The position numbers were made by a program, and so were the translations under genes. 64,000 bases of DNA, taken from contig NC_081410.1 of assembly GCF_030272615.1 (NCBI RefSeq), forward strand, positions 257,473,533 to 257,537,532, written 5' to 3'. The DNA comes from Cryptomeria japonica (Eukaryota; Streptophyta; Pinopsida; Cupressales; Cupressaceae). Within the stretch, counting starts at the first letter, position 1, and each line of letters opens with the position of its first letter. Positions 45,248-57,460 of the stretch are shown here, piece by piece. Under the pieces are notes generated by a model. The model searched no databases. It was not told the origin of the DNA and saw nothing but the letters and a program-made list of their open reading frames with translations.

Positions 45248-46282
45248 CTATTCTAACTTTCTGATCCATTGTTTTGAGAATTCTTGTTTTACCTCTTCAA
45301 CCTTTTCTTTACCTTTCAAACTAGCACCATTATTATTTGCCGGTGGTGCCTTACTTCTACAGAATTTTTTAATATGTCCAATCTTGTTACAAGCATAATA
45401 AGTCACATTATTTTTCTGAATAGATTTCCCATATCCTATGCCAGTTTGTGTTCTGCATTGATTAGATAAGTGTCCAAATCTCCCACAAACATAACATCTT
45501 ACATTCATTTTGCAATTCTCTAAATTATGACCAGCTTTGTTGCATTTAAAACATTGACTGGTGGGTGTATTGGTGTTCTGATAATTTCTAGATCTACATT
45601 GATTTTCTCTATGACCATACTTGTTACAGTTAAAGCATTTGCCATTAAATTTATAAGCATTTGGTTGCCTTACCGGTTTGCTATGATCATGTGTGTTTGC
45701 AGTTCCAGAGCTTTCACCAACTTCAAAGCCAAGGCCATTAGTGTCACCATTAGGTTTTTGATTCTTCAACATGTCACCAAGTTCTTCTGAGCTTTTCTTG
45801 AATTTTTCCTTGTGCTGATTTGTAGTAGCCAGTTCTCTTTCCAAGATTCCTTTCCGTCTCATAAGTTCATTTGAGTCATTTTGTGTATGCATCAGATCTA
45901 TCTTCAACATATCATTTTCATAACTAAGTCTTGTGTTTTCATTTGCAGCATCATTCAATCTTCTAGTTAGATCTTCTTCATTTTTCTTCCTATCTTCATT
46001 TTCTTTGCAAAATCTCATAGTCATATCTTGCATTTCATTCTTTGTAGTACTTCTTTCTTGTCTCAGTTTGTTTACCAGATCATTAAGAGTTTCCTTTTCA
46101 TCATTCTCATTCTGCATCTTTTCACAAAGTTCTCTTTTATTTCTTGCAATGGTAAAATTTTCTTGATGTGCTTGAATAATATCCTGAGTAGCTTTTAGAT
46201 CATCTTCAAGTTTGATATTTTTCAATTTTTCTGCATCATAGTCTGAAAGAGCCATTTCCAATTGTTTCTTCAAGTTATCCAT
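45248..46282 (-). CDS. element B coiled-coil/CCHC zinc-knuckle protein (gag-like)
   Basis: One open frame of about 344 codons from ATG 46282 (MDNLKKQLEMALSDYDAEKL). An in-frame ATG at 46339 is only 15 bp from the LTR, and A shares the 46282 start, so I prefer the latter. Residues 1-190 are a charged coiled coil. Residues 220-330 hold four knuckles: CFNCNKYGHRENQC, CFKCNKAGHNLENC, CYVCGRFGHLSNQC and YACNKIGHIKKFC, the last missing its first Cys (Tyr). The knuckles should bind RNA. No typical capsid domain is evident. It is uninterrupted, unlike nearly every other frame here; whether it is expressed cannot be told. Confidence 0.75.
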   Translation of the reverse strand: MDNLKKQLEMALSDYDAEKLKNIKLEDDLKATQDIIQAHQENFTIARNKRELCEKMQNENDEKETLNDLVNKLRQERSTTKNEMQDMTMRFCKENEDRKKNEEDLTRRLNDAANENTRLSYENDMLKIDLMHTQNDSNELMRRKGILERELATTNQHKEKFKKSSEELGDMLKNQKPNGDTNGLGFEVGESSGTANTHDHSKPVRQPNAYKFNGKCFNCNKYGHRENQCRSRNYQNTNTPTSQCFKCNKAGHNLENCKMNVRCYVCGRFGHLSNQCRTQTGIGYGKSIQKNNVTYYACNKIGHIKKFCRSKAPPANNNGASLKGKEKVEEVKQEFSKQWIRKLE

Positions 46283-46339
46283 CTCTACCAGTGTCAAGAT
46301 CTTCCTCAAGCTGTTAGGCTTCTGAAAATAGAGGACCAA

Positions 46340-46351
46340 ACTCTGATACTA
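46340..46351 (-). other. element B primer-binding site
   Basis: Minus-strand TAGTATCAGAGT, next to the 5' LTR, is a degenerate copy of the initiator-Met site TGGTATCAGAGC. Confidence 0.6.
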
Positions 46352-46353
46352 AT

Positions 46354-47123
46354 TGTTAGGATTCCCAAAGATACTGAGAGGGGAGGGGGGAATCAGTATC
46401 TAACCGGTTATTGAATTTACTTGATTTAAAACATGTAAAACATATCAATATTGTATGCCGGTAAACCAAGAATAATGCAGTAAACAAGAATAACAACAAA
46501 CACATGAAAAGCACACCATAACACAATAGTTTAATGAGGAAACCCGGTGTGGGAAAAACCTCGGTGGGATTTGTGACCCACAATATTCGCTTACTGGCCA
46601 ATAAGTGAATATTACTCTTACAATAGGGGCCTACACATGCATGAAGGCCAAGTGCCTAGAGCTCACTGCTCAATTACAAAATAAGAAGTCACACTGACTT
46701 AAAAAATGGATTATACAAATCCAATGTCTTGTACTGCTTCAAATTAGCATCTGCTATGCCAGATCCAGTACTGGTTTTAGCTCTGCTTCATACATAAACC
46801 CTTAACCTATAATTCACATATTAGGTCTTCCTTATTTCATCTATCACATTATTAAAAAATATTCTACAATGATCTCATACATATATGAGTCATTTTACAA
46901 CTCACCATATCGACTTACAATGATTTTACAATTAATTACAAAATACATTATAAACAAAATTCTTGTCAGCCAAGGTGCCAGTATCCTTCCTTTGCCAATG
47001 TAGAGTTTGTCATTGCTGGTGCCGGTATATTGTCTTGCCGGTATCATATGATTGCAAGGTTGCCATCAATGACAAAACCTTCAATCACCTACAATTTCTC
47101 ATTGGAGTGTGCATTTTCCAACA
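46354..47123 (-). repeat. element B 5' LTR
   Basis: 770 bp, TGTTAGGATTCCC...TTTTCCAACA on the plus strand, followed by CCCAT. Colinear with 40360-41142, with small deletions. Confidence 0.88.
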
Positions 47124-47128
47124 CCCAT

Positions 47129-47720
47129 AACTCCACCGCTAGATACCCTCTGCCCATCCCTTCTGGTAGTAGTTCGTCACACTTGCATGTAACTACTTTC
47201 TCTAAGGTGAGGAGGAATCGTTGCCTCATAGAGGTTCCTCTAATAAATGATCTCAACCCTAGCCCTACGATAGTATGTGTATCTTGAACCACTGTCTCCA
47301 TGTTGTGTGGCCCTAGCTATCCTAATAGCCTCCTCATTGACAATATATCGCTTGATGGCCCTATCCCTCTCATCCATGGCCTCCTGTAGCTACCATCTCA
47401 ATCTAGCCATCTCTCCCTCAAATCCCTCAATAATCTCATCCCTCTTATCCTCTCCCCCTACAAACTCTACTCTATCCTCTCTTTTTCTGCCCTCTTATTG
47501 AGTATCTTGTCCCTAATCTTATATCTCTATTGTGCCTACCCATGTATCTATGGTTGTGCCAGTTGTCCTCCCCTACCCGATAGTGGTCTTCATGGCTTTC
47601 CACCCCAATCTTGATCCCCTCCTTATCTACCTCCATCTCCCTCACCCACCCCTCTCCACCTCACTATCCTCATGCCCCCTCTCCTCGGTCTACTCTGACC
47701 AACAGATGGAATGTGCAAGT
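47129..47720 (-). pseudogene. decayed coding remnant of unknown origin, interrupted by element B
   Basis: Minus-strand reading near 47450-47130 gives a long, biased frame with a few stops: RDEIIEGFEGEMARLRW, LQEAMDERDRAIKRYIVNEE and AIRIARATQHGDSGSRYTYY. It is rich in Arg and Glu with a coiled-coil look. A second frame near 47660-47520 (ESHEDHYRVGEDNWHNHRYM) may be part of it. Element B inserted at its downstream end. I do not recognise the family; an old transposon protein is plausible. It could also be chance. Confidence 0.3.
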
Positions 47721-49212
47721 CTCTAAGTGCCATCTCTTGCCTAATGTAGTCAGCAAGCCCATGTTCACTCAAATCTCAGGCATGGACATGATGTGTCATA
47801 ATCCTATAGCCACTATCACTGCATGGTCATCCTCACTCAAATCCAGTTGTAACCTCTATGTCATAGGAAATATCTCCCATGACTCCAATAGGGCTAGATA
47901 CTCCTACAATCATAGTAAACCAATCATAACAGTCCTAGTAGTAGTTATGTCTATCACATGGTGCTACTTAGCTTATCCTATCCTAACCTTGCAATATTTA
48001 TGTTCGTCACATGGTTCTTCTCATTAGGCTCTATCTCTATAGTGCTTATGTTTATCACATGGCACTACTATCAATGTATATGTTAATAACATTGCACTCA
48101 ATATTAATCCTAGCTTGCTAGAGCACTCACTGATTTTATCAATCTAATGACATATCTTATATTTCCTTAGCATCTTATCCTCACTAGGAGCACCTGGTTG
48201 ATTTTATCACCTTGAAATTTTTTCTATTTGGTTGTACACATTTATCACATTGCCACTGATTCTTTCCTTAATTTTATCCTATCTTTGCTAGGGGCATGTG
48301 TCTCAGTTCATTATCTTGACAGTTTATCAAATTGATAGCATATTTTTATCACAAAGCTATTGATTTTCGCCTATTTTGACATATACACGATACACCATTA
48401 CCAATAGGTGACATTACTGCACATACGCAATTTTATTTAGCACATATGCAGTTTTACATGCATTCATTGCTCGACCTATATGCAATTTTACAACCTACAT
48501 GCAACATTAATCCTATATGAAAAAATCAATGACACATACATGATTACATGTGTAATTGCAGAAGTACCAAACCTATACATGGACTCGCATTGCATACGCA
48601 CCCTAACCTAAAATATGCATACCTAAAACCTAATATTATCCTACCATTTTTTTGCAATACCTGACATTCTAGCCTAATAAATGTGCATTAATAAAAAATC
48701 AACAAGCAAGTTTGAGGTACATATTGGCTCACCCATGTCTACAGGCCCCTCGTAGCATCAAACTTGATCAAACCAATGCAATTTGACTGCCATGGCTCTC
48801 TAACTTTTGACTGCTCTCCTAATCTCTCTGGATGCTCTACACTTTGATCTCTCAAATGTGATGGATGTAAATGAGGACGTTTCTCCCCATGGATGCTATA
48901 TATAGGCTGGGGAACCCTAACTAGTTGTGCTCATCTCTTGGTGCCTTTTTCCTACCCTTTGATCCTTTTTGAGTCTAGTTTTCACTCGCTTGACCCTGTC
49001 GTCTTATCCTTGTCCCTTCCAACCTTTATTTCTTTTCAAGAGATTGTTTGTAATTTTTTGAAATTTTTTCACCTAATCTCTCAAGGAGGCATATTGTCTT
49101 CCTTATCTGGGGCAAATGTTGTATCACTTTATCTTATCTTCTTTGAGCCAATACGACAAGTTGCATTATCTCAAAGAGGGACAAAATATATACACCTAAA
49201 ATTGTCCTAGCC
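47721..49212. other. no gene seen; repeated TATCACATGGC-like phrases
   Basis: AT-rich, with several copies of a phrase like TTTATCACATGGCAC around 47945-48070 and many stops in all frames. No supportable gene. Confidence 0.4.
48897..48906 (+). promoter_or_regulatory. TATA-box-like sequence
   Basis: GCTATATATAGGCTGG has a good TATA core, but no recognised gene follows. It may be a promoter of an old LTR. Confidence 0.3.
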
Positions 49213-49450
49213 TAATTAAATAAATATTTTATTTATTTAATTATTTCATCCTAAGCCTTCTATTAATTAAACAGATCTTTATTTATTTAATTATTTCATT
49301 AATCCTCTTCTAAAATCTCCTCATTTAAATAAATATTTTTATTTACTTAAATTATCCTTTCCCTAAACTAAATAAATATTGTATTTATTTAATTGGTCCC
49401 ACTTCTTCTATTAATTAAATAAATCTTTATTTATTTAATTAATTCATTAG
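49213..49450. repeat. cluster of five AT-rich palindromes
   Basis: Inverted repeats of the type TTAAATAAATA...TATTTATTTAA recur about every 50-70 bp. The first has 13-bp arms (49214-49226 and 49230-49242) and the last has about 14-bp arms around 49410-49441. Three less perfect copies lie between. Confidence 0.75.
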
Positions 49451-49603
49451 CTTTTTCCCTCCATGACACTTGTCATTCATCTCTTAATTTTCCTTTAACC
49501 ACCTCTCTAATATTTTATTATTTCCTATACCTACCCTTTAATTTGAGACAACCATTTGTCCTTTCACCTCTTAATCCTATCCCTTCATTTCTAGGCTACT
49601 CTC

Positions 49604-49616
49604 TATATAAAAGGAT
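49604..49616 (+). promoter_or_regulatory. TATA box, probably of an old LTR
   Basis: CTCTATATAAAAGGATCC is a strong plant TATA box. The sequence after it up to about 49757 looks like an LTR R-U5 region, but no partner LTR or coding region is identified. Confidence 0.4.
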
Positions 49617-49757
49617 CCTTTCATCCTTATCAACCCTAACTAATCTAATCAACTAATGCTTCTATCTAACTAATGCAATCATATCCCTAACAAGCGATTT
49701 TTTTTTTTTCTGTTGATTTTTCATAGCGATCAAGCAATCAAGCATCTACACAACCAC

Positions 49758-50573
49758 TGTAATGCCTACCCAGAATACCCTAGAGAAACTATCCAACTAA
49801 CTAGAAAATATAGATTTTTTTAAAAAAGAACTGATATAACACATAAATCCCAAGTGAACACATACGTTAATTAAGCATTAACCCACAAACATAAATGCAC
49901 AAGAAAAATTAACTTACATCATTTAGATTTACATTCCCTAGGATAACTCAACATCATTACCTAACATAGCATTAAGATAAGAACAATATCAAATAGTCAT
50001 TAATACATGATTTCCTCATAATTAAGAGAATATTCATCTCATCTAAAAAGAACATAGGAAAGTAACCTTTTTAAACCCATCTAACACATCCAATACAATA
50101 GGTTATTTTTAAAGAATCAATTCCAAATGTTCCCAACCCAAATTTCAACCAACTAGGTATCCATAGCAACTGTATACCATAACCAAAACCATTTATAAAT
50201 AGAAGTAACCACATAAATCCTTTATTATAGATTACACATTACATATTACATCTCATACAAAGATGACCAATACAATTATACATTATTTTCTCGACTAAGA
50301 ATCAGAGTCTCTAACTACAAGAATAATTATCCAAGTTACAAATTACAATGATATCCCTCAATCATAAAGAATAGATCATAATGGCTCAAAACTCAATAGC
50401 ACAAGCTAAAGAGATAGATAATTATCAATCATATGCATGAACATCCAATGAAGATAAATACCAATGGAAGAAGGCATCAAACCACTCAACCATGTGGAAC
50501 CAAAAAGGTCCACCCCCGTGCTCTAGAGAATGACATAAAGCCCCACACACACACTCTAAACCTAGGTCGACAC
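49758..50573. other. AT-rich DNA without genes
   Basis: Begins with TGTAATGCCTACCCAGAATA, which could be an LTR start, but no second copy is seen. Nothing else supportable before element C. Confidence 0.35.
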
Positions 50574-50578
50574 TTAAC

Positions 50579-51509
50579 TATTGGAATCAAGGAATGCTAA
50601 GAGGGAAGGGGGGTGAACTAGTATTCTACCGGTTATAAATTTTTTTGACTTAACCTTAAACCATTGGACGCATAAGCATGAAACTGAAATGCAGAAACAC
50701 AAAAAAATCAACCACAAAATCATAACACCAAGATTTTTATGTGGAAACCCAAATGGAAAAAACCACAGTGGGATTTGAACCCACAATATTATTCCACTAT
50801 GGCCAATAAAAAAATAGTATTACATGAGGGGGAATGCACAAGCATTCAGGCACACTACTTAGAGCTCACTTCTCAATTACAATAAGGGCTACAACCTTGA
50901 AAGGCTCACTTCCTTATAGATTAATTATAGTGATGGATTACAATGAATGAACTCCAAAATAGCATCTAACAATGCTTGGTTGAGTTCTGGTTAAGTGTCA
51001 AATCTTTGACTGTATATAATTGCAACTTTGCTCTATTTTCTATCTCATTTAGCTACCAGATAAAGAATACGTATGTGAAACTAAACTATAAAAGATTCTC
51101 GATCACAACTCACTCATATAAAATCATATCACACACCAAAAAGATCTTCTCCATCGGTCTTATATATCCACAATCACAAAATAAACAATTATCAAGTCAT
51201 CCTATTGATGTAACATGTAGAATTGAGTTGGCTTGACTAGATCACCAAAAACCTAATAAGATGATGTTTCTATGTTGTCCCTATCATCCCATGCATGATT
51301 CATAACACCGCAATCATCGGAGAGCTTTGGGACCAAAACTGCTCTGCTCAACCTGAATTATCGGTTAACTGGTTACCGATTAACATCCACTTCATGTTGT
51401 CAAGATCTGTGATCACCAGATGGGATTATCAAGCAGATTTTCCATAAATGACAACCCTAAACCATTAATCAAGCATCGATAACCACCAGATGAGTGTCAA
51501 TTGCCAACA
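50579..51509 (-). repeat. element C LTR1
   Basis: 931 bp, ending CAATTGCCAACA, followed by the polypurine tract (plus-strand TCTCCCCCTTTGG). It has the hairpin motif GTGGG-loop-CCCAC near 50768-50786. Confidence 0.87.
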
Positions 51510-51735
51510 ATCTCCCCCTTTGGCATTAATGGTAACACTCGTAAAAAATGACTAAGTGTTGAAACCTATACACTTGATCAAAATTGCTATCAAAATTTCT
51601 AAGGCTCCCCCTTAGATCAAGATCTCAAAAACCTGTAACATTCTCTATATATTTTTTACTCCAGTCTTCACCTTCGACAACAATGCCAAAGTAGGGGTGT
51701 TTTCTAAAACGTATACACAGGGACTACCATACACT

Positions 51736-53207
51736 TTACACATACTTGAAGATGTCAGCAAAAATAGTCTGAAAAAATCCTAAGTAGTTGTCCAAAATTG
51801 TAATGAATGCATTGAAAACATATGCATGAATCTCCACATCCTTCAACTCAGTTAGAATAGGTTGTGACCTAGCCTTCAAGAAATCAACTTTGTTGCTCAA
51901 CATGGTGTCCAACCAGCGGGCAATTAGATTCTGAAGTTCACCAACTCTCCTCAAAATTCTATCATTCTCCGCTATAAGGCTCAAGATTTGATCATTGAGA
52001 ACCATTTTAGATACTTTTCTCTTCCTTGCAGGTGCGGCTAACTGCTTGTGCAACTCCATATATTTCTCCTTAAATGTGTCAAACCTTGGTTCATTTGGAT
52101 CCACTGGTTTGCTCAGAAGGTGTTGAACATAAACTTCAAGGTTCTAACCATCCACCTCATAAACCATTGACAAAATCTAGACTGTGCTTGGATCCATAGC
52201 TTCCATGTGACATTGGTCTTTATCCACCATGAAGCAGATAGCCTTCTCATACTTCTCAACAATATCTTTGGGAATCCTTTCTCTATCTTTCATTCGGCCT
52301 TGAAAAGTCTTAAAGAAACTCCACAAGGCTATTGTCTGATTTTCTCTATTTCCAAGTCTTTGCGAACCTTTTTTGATCTGGGTGGACATCGGTAGATCAA
52401 CTACCCTTTGCACTTTAATTGTACCAGGAATATGGTTCATGAAGTACAATTCTAGACAAACAATTAGATTACCAAACTTAAATACATTCTTCTTATCTGA
52501 TTTTATCTTCTTCAAATTTCTCAGAATCTCCTCAAGAAGAATTGAACAAAGATCATACTGAGTGTCTTCCTTAACCATCTGATACGCTACATAAATAGAT
52601 TTACTGGAGACTGAGTTCAGTCTGCTAGACTGGTAGACCTTATAGCCAATGATTATAGACACAAATCTCACATCATGCTCTCGGATATCATCAATTGTCA
52701 TTGATCTATTATCAAATTGAACACCATTTTCCTTTGTGACAATTGTGTTAGCCACCTTCCTTAGCTTAGGTTCATCACCGATTTGATGCAGACATGTGAC
52801 TGCATGAATGGCTTTCTTGTTCATTTTGTAAGGCTTGTCTAACCAGATAAATTCATCATGCACATGACTAAGTATGTACCTCATCCATTCATCTTTATCG
52901 AATATAGGGAAATGCACAAATTGCGTGAAACCTTCCTTTGCAAATGCACATATGTCAATTTAATATTTACATTCCTATCTCAGAGGTGTTGATTTTAAAG
53001 TACTAGAATCACATCAATACTAGTTTCTTCAATATTGCAGTGAATATAGGCTCTTACATCGTCAACATGCAAAACATCATAGGGCACAAATGAGAAGGCA
53101 CATTTTCGATCATCCTAAACTCACTTAAATGTGTGCTTCTTAAATTTTGGCCTTTCTCTTTCTAAAACCTCAACTACCAAAGGACTATTAACAACAGATG
53201 ATGCCAT
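51736..53207 (-). pseudogene. element C first internal copy ORF2
   Basis: Starts at ATG 53207 (MASSVVNSPLVVEVLERERP) and ends at 51736 after IFADIFKYV, about 490 codons with stops in the first ~80 and a few frame changes. The 52917-52177 part is open for 246 codons: FDKDEWMRYILSHVHDEFIW, LDKPYKMNKKAIHAVT, DIREHDVRFVSIIIGYKVYQ and NVFKFGNLIVCLELYFMNH. These blocks align with ORF2 of A and B, including the start MASS...VVEV and the HxEFxWLD block. It lacks the long Thr/Glu-rich middle part of family 1 and ends in a shorter charged helical region. Function unknown. Confidence 0.62.
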
Positions 53208-53598
53208 TCTGAGAAATTTAGGCTTAAGAGTGTTCTTCTGTAAATACCTCTTGCATCTGTTGGATGTATAGATACTCTTTGTTGAATTTTATTTAAGCTC
53301 TTAGATCACCTTGATAATTGGTTCACCTTGCTTTGTTGCTTCAACTCTTTGCTCATATTGTCAGGAATGATTCACATTCACCCTTTTTAACTTCACAAAT
53401 CCTAATTTCAAGTTGATATAAATGCACCGATAAGGTTTAACTGAATGCCTTGTTCAACATCAATCAACTCACCGGATGATGTAGAGATCTAGATAATTAT
53501 CTCCAAGCATCTGCAATATACCATGATCGATCCCATATCTCTCTAAGGGGGTTCTGCAAGATTTTGTATGAAGATGCCACCCCCTAAGGCCAAATGTC

Positions 53599-54759
53599 TT
53601 AGTTACTGGATGAAGATCTTACACCAGATTCAAGTACATATCCATTGTCCACCTTAGATTCATCTTTTCTTACTCACATCTTCTCATGCTTTTCTCTGAT
53701 CTCCTCTACCTTTCCCTTTCCTTTATCATCAATTGTGTTCTTGTCTACCAGAGCACTCTTTTTCGCATTTTTTCTTCTACAATATTTTGCAATGTGACCT
53801 GTTTTATTACATGCATGACAAACAAAATTCTACATAGGTCTGAAGTTCATTTGATTTGGTCTCATCCTACACTAGTTAGAGATATGTCCAAACATCCGAC
53901 AAGCATAACATCTCTTGTTTTGAAATTTATTTGTTACTGCTCTACACATATTTGAATTGTGACCAAGATTATTGCATATGAAACACTAATTAGTAAAGGT
54001 AGGACCATTGTTCATATTGTTCATTCCATTATTCATCCTACTTTTGCATTGATTTGCCATATGACCAAATTTATTGCAAGTAAAGAATCAACCATTGAAT
54101 TTATGAGCATTAGGATGTCTTACCAGAGGATTCTTGCTTTTAGGGTTTGCATTGCTTTGTCTAGATCTAGAGGATTCACCTTTATCAAATCCAAGTCCTC
54201 GTATATCCTTTCCATGTCTCTGACTTTCCAGGATCTGATCAAACCTTGTCGAGCTAGCATTGAATTTGTCTTTGTATTCATTTGTAGTAGCAAGTTCATC
54301 TCCTTAGGCAATAATATGTATCTCAATTTCTTGACCATTATTCCTTGATTGTGTCAACTCCAGCTTCAACTGATCATTCTCATAGGTAAGCCTAAAGGAT
54401 TCCTCTACTTTGTCCTTCAATGATTGAGTCAAAATTTCTTCACTCTTATTTCTGTCTTCAATCTCCTTAGTTAGCTTCATCACAATGGATTGCATCTCAT
54501 TCTTCAACACAACTTTTTCTCTTGCAAGTTTGTCACATTCATCAACCTTGTCTTGATTTTACATGCATTGATCTTCCCTCCCCTTTATCTTGTCCATCAA
54601 TTCCTTCCTCTTGTCTCTTTTAGAGTTCACTTGATCCTTCAAGTCATTAATAAATTCTTCAATTGCATCTAGGTTTCTCTTCAAGGTACTGATCTCATTT
54701 CTTGTTGCAGCAAGATCTTCAAGTGCCATATTAAGTTATCTCTGCAAATCATAATCCAT
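53599..54759 (-). pseudogene. element C first internal copy, coiled-coil/zinc-knuckle protein
   Basis: From ATG 54759 to TAA 53599. The first ~190 residues are coiled coil (EISTLKRNLDAIEEFINDLK), with stops at about 54740, 54560 and 54305. Four knuckle-like motifs follow: FFTCNKFGHMANQC (first Cys lost), CFICNNLGHNSNMC, CYACRMFGHISN-stop-C and CHACNKTGHIAKYC. Colinear with the family-1 protein but diverged in sequence. Confidence 0.7.
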
Positions 54760-54809
54760 TTATTCAATCTCACGAACCTTCCTCAAAGGAACTAGGATTG
54801 GATACCAAT

Positions 54810-55738
54810 TGTTGGAATCAAGGAATACTGAGAGTGGGAGGTGAATCAGTTTTCTATCGGTTATAAAATTTTCTGACTTAACCTTAAACCACTGGAAGCA
54901 TAAGCATACAACTAAAATATAGAAACACAAAACAATTAACCATAAAATCATAACACCAGGATTTTTACGTGAAAACCAAAATGGGAAAAACCATGGTGGG
55001 ATTTGAACCCACAATATTATTCCACTATGGCCAGTAGCAAAATAATATTACATGAGGGGGAATGCACAAGCATTCAGGCACATGGCCTAGATCTCACTGC
55101 TCAATTACAATAAGGGCTACAACCCTGGAAGACTCACTACCTTATAGATCAATTATAGTGATGAATTAGAATGAATGAACTCCGAAATAGCATCTAACAA
55201 TGCCTAGATGAGCTCCGGTTAAGTGCCAAATCTTTAACTATATTTGTTCAACAACTCTACTATGTTTTTTGTCTCAGTCAGCTATTGGATCAAGAACGCA
55301 CATGTGAAACTGCACAACAAATTAATCTCGATCACCACTCACTCACATACAATCATATCACACACCAAAAAGATCTTCTCCATCGGTCTTATATATCCGC
55401 AATCACAAAATAAACAATTATCAAGTTGGCCTATTGATGTAATGTGTAGAATTGAGTTGGCTTGATCAGATCAACAAAAAACCAATAAGATGAAATTTCT
55501 ATGTTATCCCTATCATCACATGGACCATTCATAACATTGCAATAATCAAAAATCTTTCAGACTAGAACTGCTCTACTCAACCTGAATTATCGATTAATTG
55601 GTTACGGATTCACATCCACTTCATGTTGTCAAGATCCGTGATCACCAGATGGGATTCTCAAGAAGAGTTTCCATAAATGACAACCCTAAACCATTAATCA
55701 AGCATCGATAACCTCCAGATGAGTGTCAATTGCCAACA
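54810..55738 (-). repeat. element C LTR2 (shared middle LTR)
   Basis: 929 bp, TGTTGGAATCAAGG...ATTGCCAACA. It serves as 5' LTR of the first internal region and 3' LTR of the second. The hairpin GTGGG (54996-55000) and CCCAC (55008-55012) is perfect. Confidence 0.87.
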
Positions 55739-55966
55739 ATCTCCCCCTTTGGCATTGATGGCAAAACTCGTGAAAATGACTAAGTGTTGAAACCTGTACA
55801 CCGGATCAAAATTGCTATCAAAATTTCTAAGGCTCCCCCTTAGATCAAGATCTCAAAAACCTGTAACATTCTCTATACATTTTTCACTCCACTCTCCCAA
55901 TTTAGCAACAATGCCAAAGTAGGGGTGTTGTCCAAAACTTATATACAGGTATATCTGCCAAACACT

Positions 55967-57460
55967 TTACACATACTTGAAGATATCAGCAAAAATAGTC
56001 TTAAAAAATCTTAAGTAGTTATCCCACCCTGTCATCAAGTTGTCCAAAACTATAATGAATGCATTGAAAACATATGCATGAATCTCCACATCCTTCAACT
56101 CAGTCAGAATAGGTTGTGCCCTAGCCTTCAAGAAATCAACTTTATTGCTCATCATGGTGTCCAACCAGGGGGCAATTAGATTCCGAAGTTCACCAACTCT
56201 CTTCAAAATTCTATCATTCTCCACAATAAGGCTCAAGATTTGATCATTGAGAACCATTTTAGATTCTTTTCTCTTCCTTTCAAGTGTGGTGAACTGCTTG
56301 TGCAACTCCATATCTTTCTCCTTAAATGTGTCAAACCTTGGTTCATTTGGATCCACTGGTTTGCTCAGAAGGTGTTGAACATAAACTTCAAGGGTTTGAC
56401 CATCCACCTCATAACCCATCAACAAAATCTAGACTATCCTTGGCTCCATAGCTTCCTTGTTACATTGGTCTTTATCCACCATGAAGCAGATAGTTTTCTC
56501 ATACTTCTCAACAATATCTTTGGGAATCCTTTCTCTATCTTTCATTCGGCCTAGAAAATACTTAAAGAAACTCCACAAGGTTGTTTTCTGATTTTCTCGG
56601 TTTCCCAATCTTTGTGAACCTTGTTTGATCTGGGTGGACACTGACATATCAAATGCCCATTGCACTCTGCATATATTGGAAATTTAGTTCATGAAGTACA
56701 ATTCCAGACAGACAATTAGAGAACCAAACTTAAATTTATTATTCTTATCTAATTTTATCTTCTTCAAATTTCTCAGAAGCTCCTCAAGAAGAATTGAACA
56801 AAGATCATACTGAGTGTCTTCCTTAACCATCTGATATGCTGCATAAATAGTTGTACTAGAGATTGAGTTTAGTCTTCTAGACTGGTAGACCTTGTAGCCA
56901 ATGATCATAGACACAAATCTCACATCATGCTCTCGGATATCATCAATTGTCATAGATCTATTATCAAATTGCACACCATTTTCCTTTGTGATAGTTGTGT
57001 TACCTGCCTTCCATAGATTAGGTTCATCACCGGTTTGATGCAGATAGGTGATTGCATGAATGTATTTCATGTTGATTTTGTAAGGCTTGTCTAACCAGAT
57101 AAATTCATCATGCACACGACTAAGTATGTACCTCACCCATTCATCTTTATCGAATACAAGGAAATGCACAAATTACTTGCAACCCTTCCTTTGCAATTGC
57201 ACATATTTTAATTTAATATTTTCATTCCTACCTCAAAGGTGTTGATTTTAGAGTGCTAGAATCGCCTCATTACCGATTTCTTCAATATTGCAGTGAATAT
57301 ACTCTCTTACATCTTCAACATGCAAAATACCGTAGGGAACGAATGAGAAGGTGCATTTTGGATCATCCTCAACTCACTTAAATGGGTGCTTCTTAAATTT
57401 CAGCCTTGCTCTTTCTAAAACCTCAAATACCAAATGACTATTAACAGAAGATGATGCCAT
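55967..57460 (-). pseudogene. element C second internal copy ORF2
   Basis: From ATG 57460 to 55967. Open parts are 57169-56684 (DEWVRYILSRVHDEFIWLDK, REHDVRFVSMIIGYKVYQ), 56665-56429 and 56425-55967 (LMGYEVDGQTLEVYVQHLL to FADIFKYV). The MGYEVDGQTLEVY block matches MGYEIDDNIIETY of element A. A small deletion near 56680 and stops break it. Nearly the same as the first copy; function unknown. Confidence 0.62.

Larger units (their letters stand above)
40360..47123 (-). mobile_element. element B: non-autonomous LTR retrotransposon, family 1
   Basis: Minus-strand element of 6,764 bp, the same family as A. LTRs are at 40360-41142 and 46354-47123. The target duplication CCCAT is perfect (40355-40359 and 47124-47128). 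It encodes an uninterrupted coiled-coil/zinc-knuckle protein and a broken ORF2, with no pol. It is the least decayed element of the window by its open gag-like frame and exact target duplication. Confidence 0.9.

Noticed and set aside
54990-55015. tRNA-like T arm (GTGGG TTCAAAT CCCAC) in element C LTRs
   Set aside because: Only the arm is present; there is no acceptor, D or anticodon arm, and it lies in the LTR hairpin that other families also have without the tRNA-like loop.
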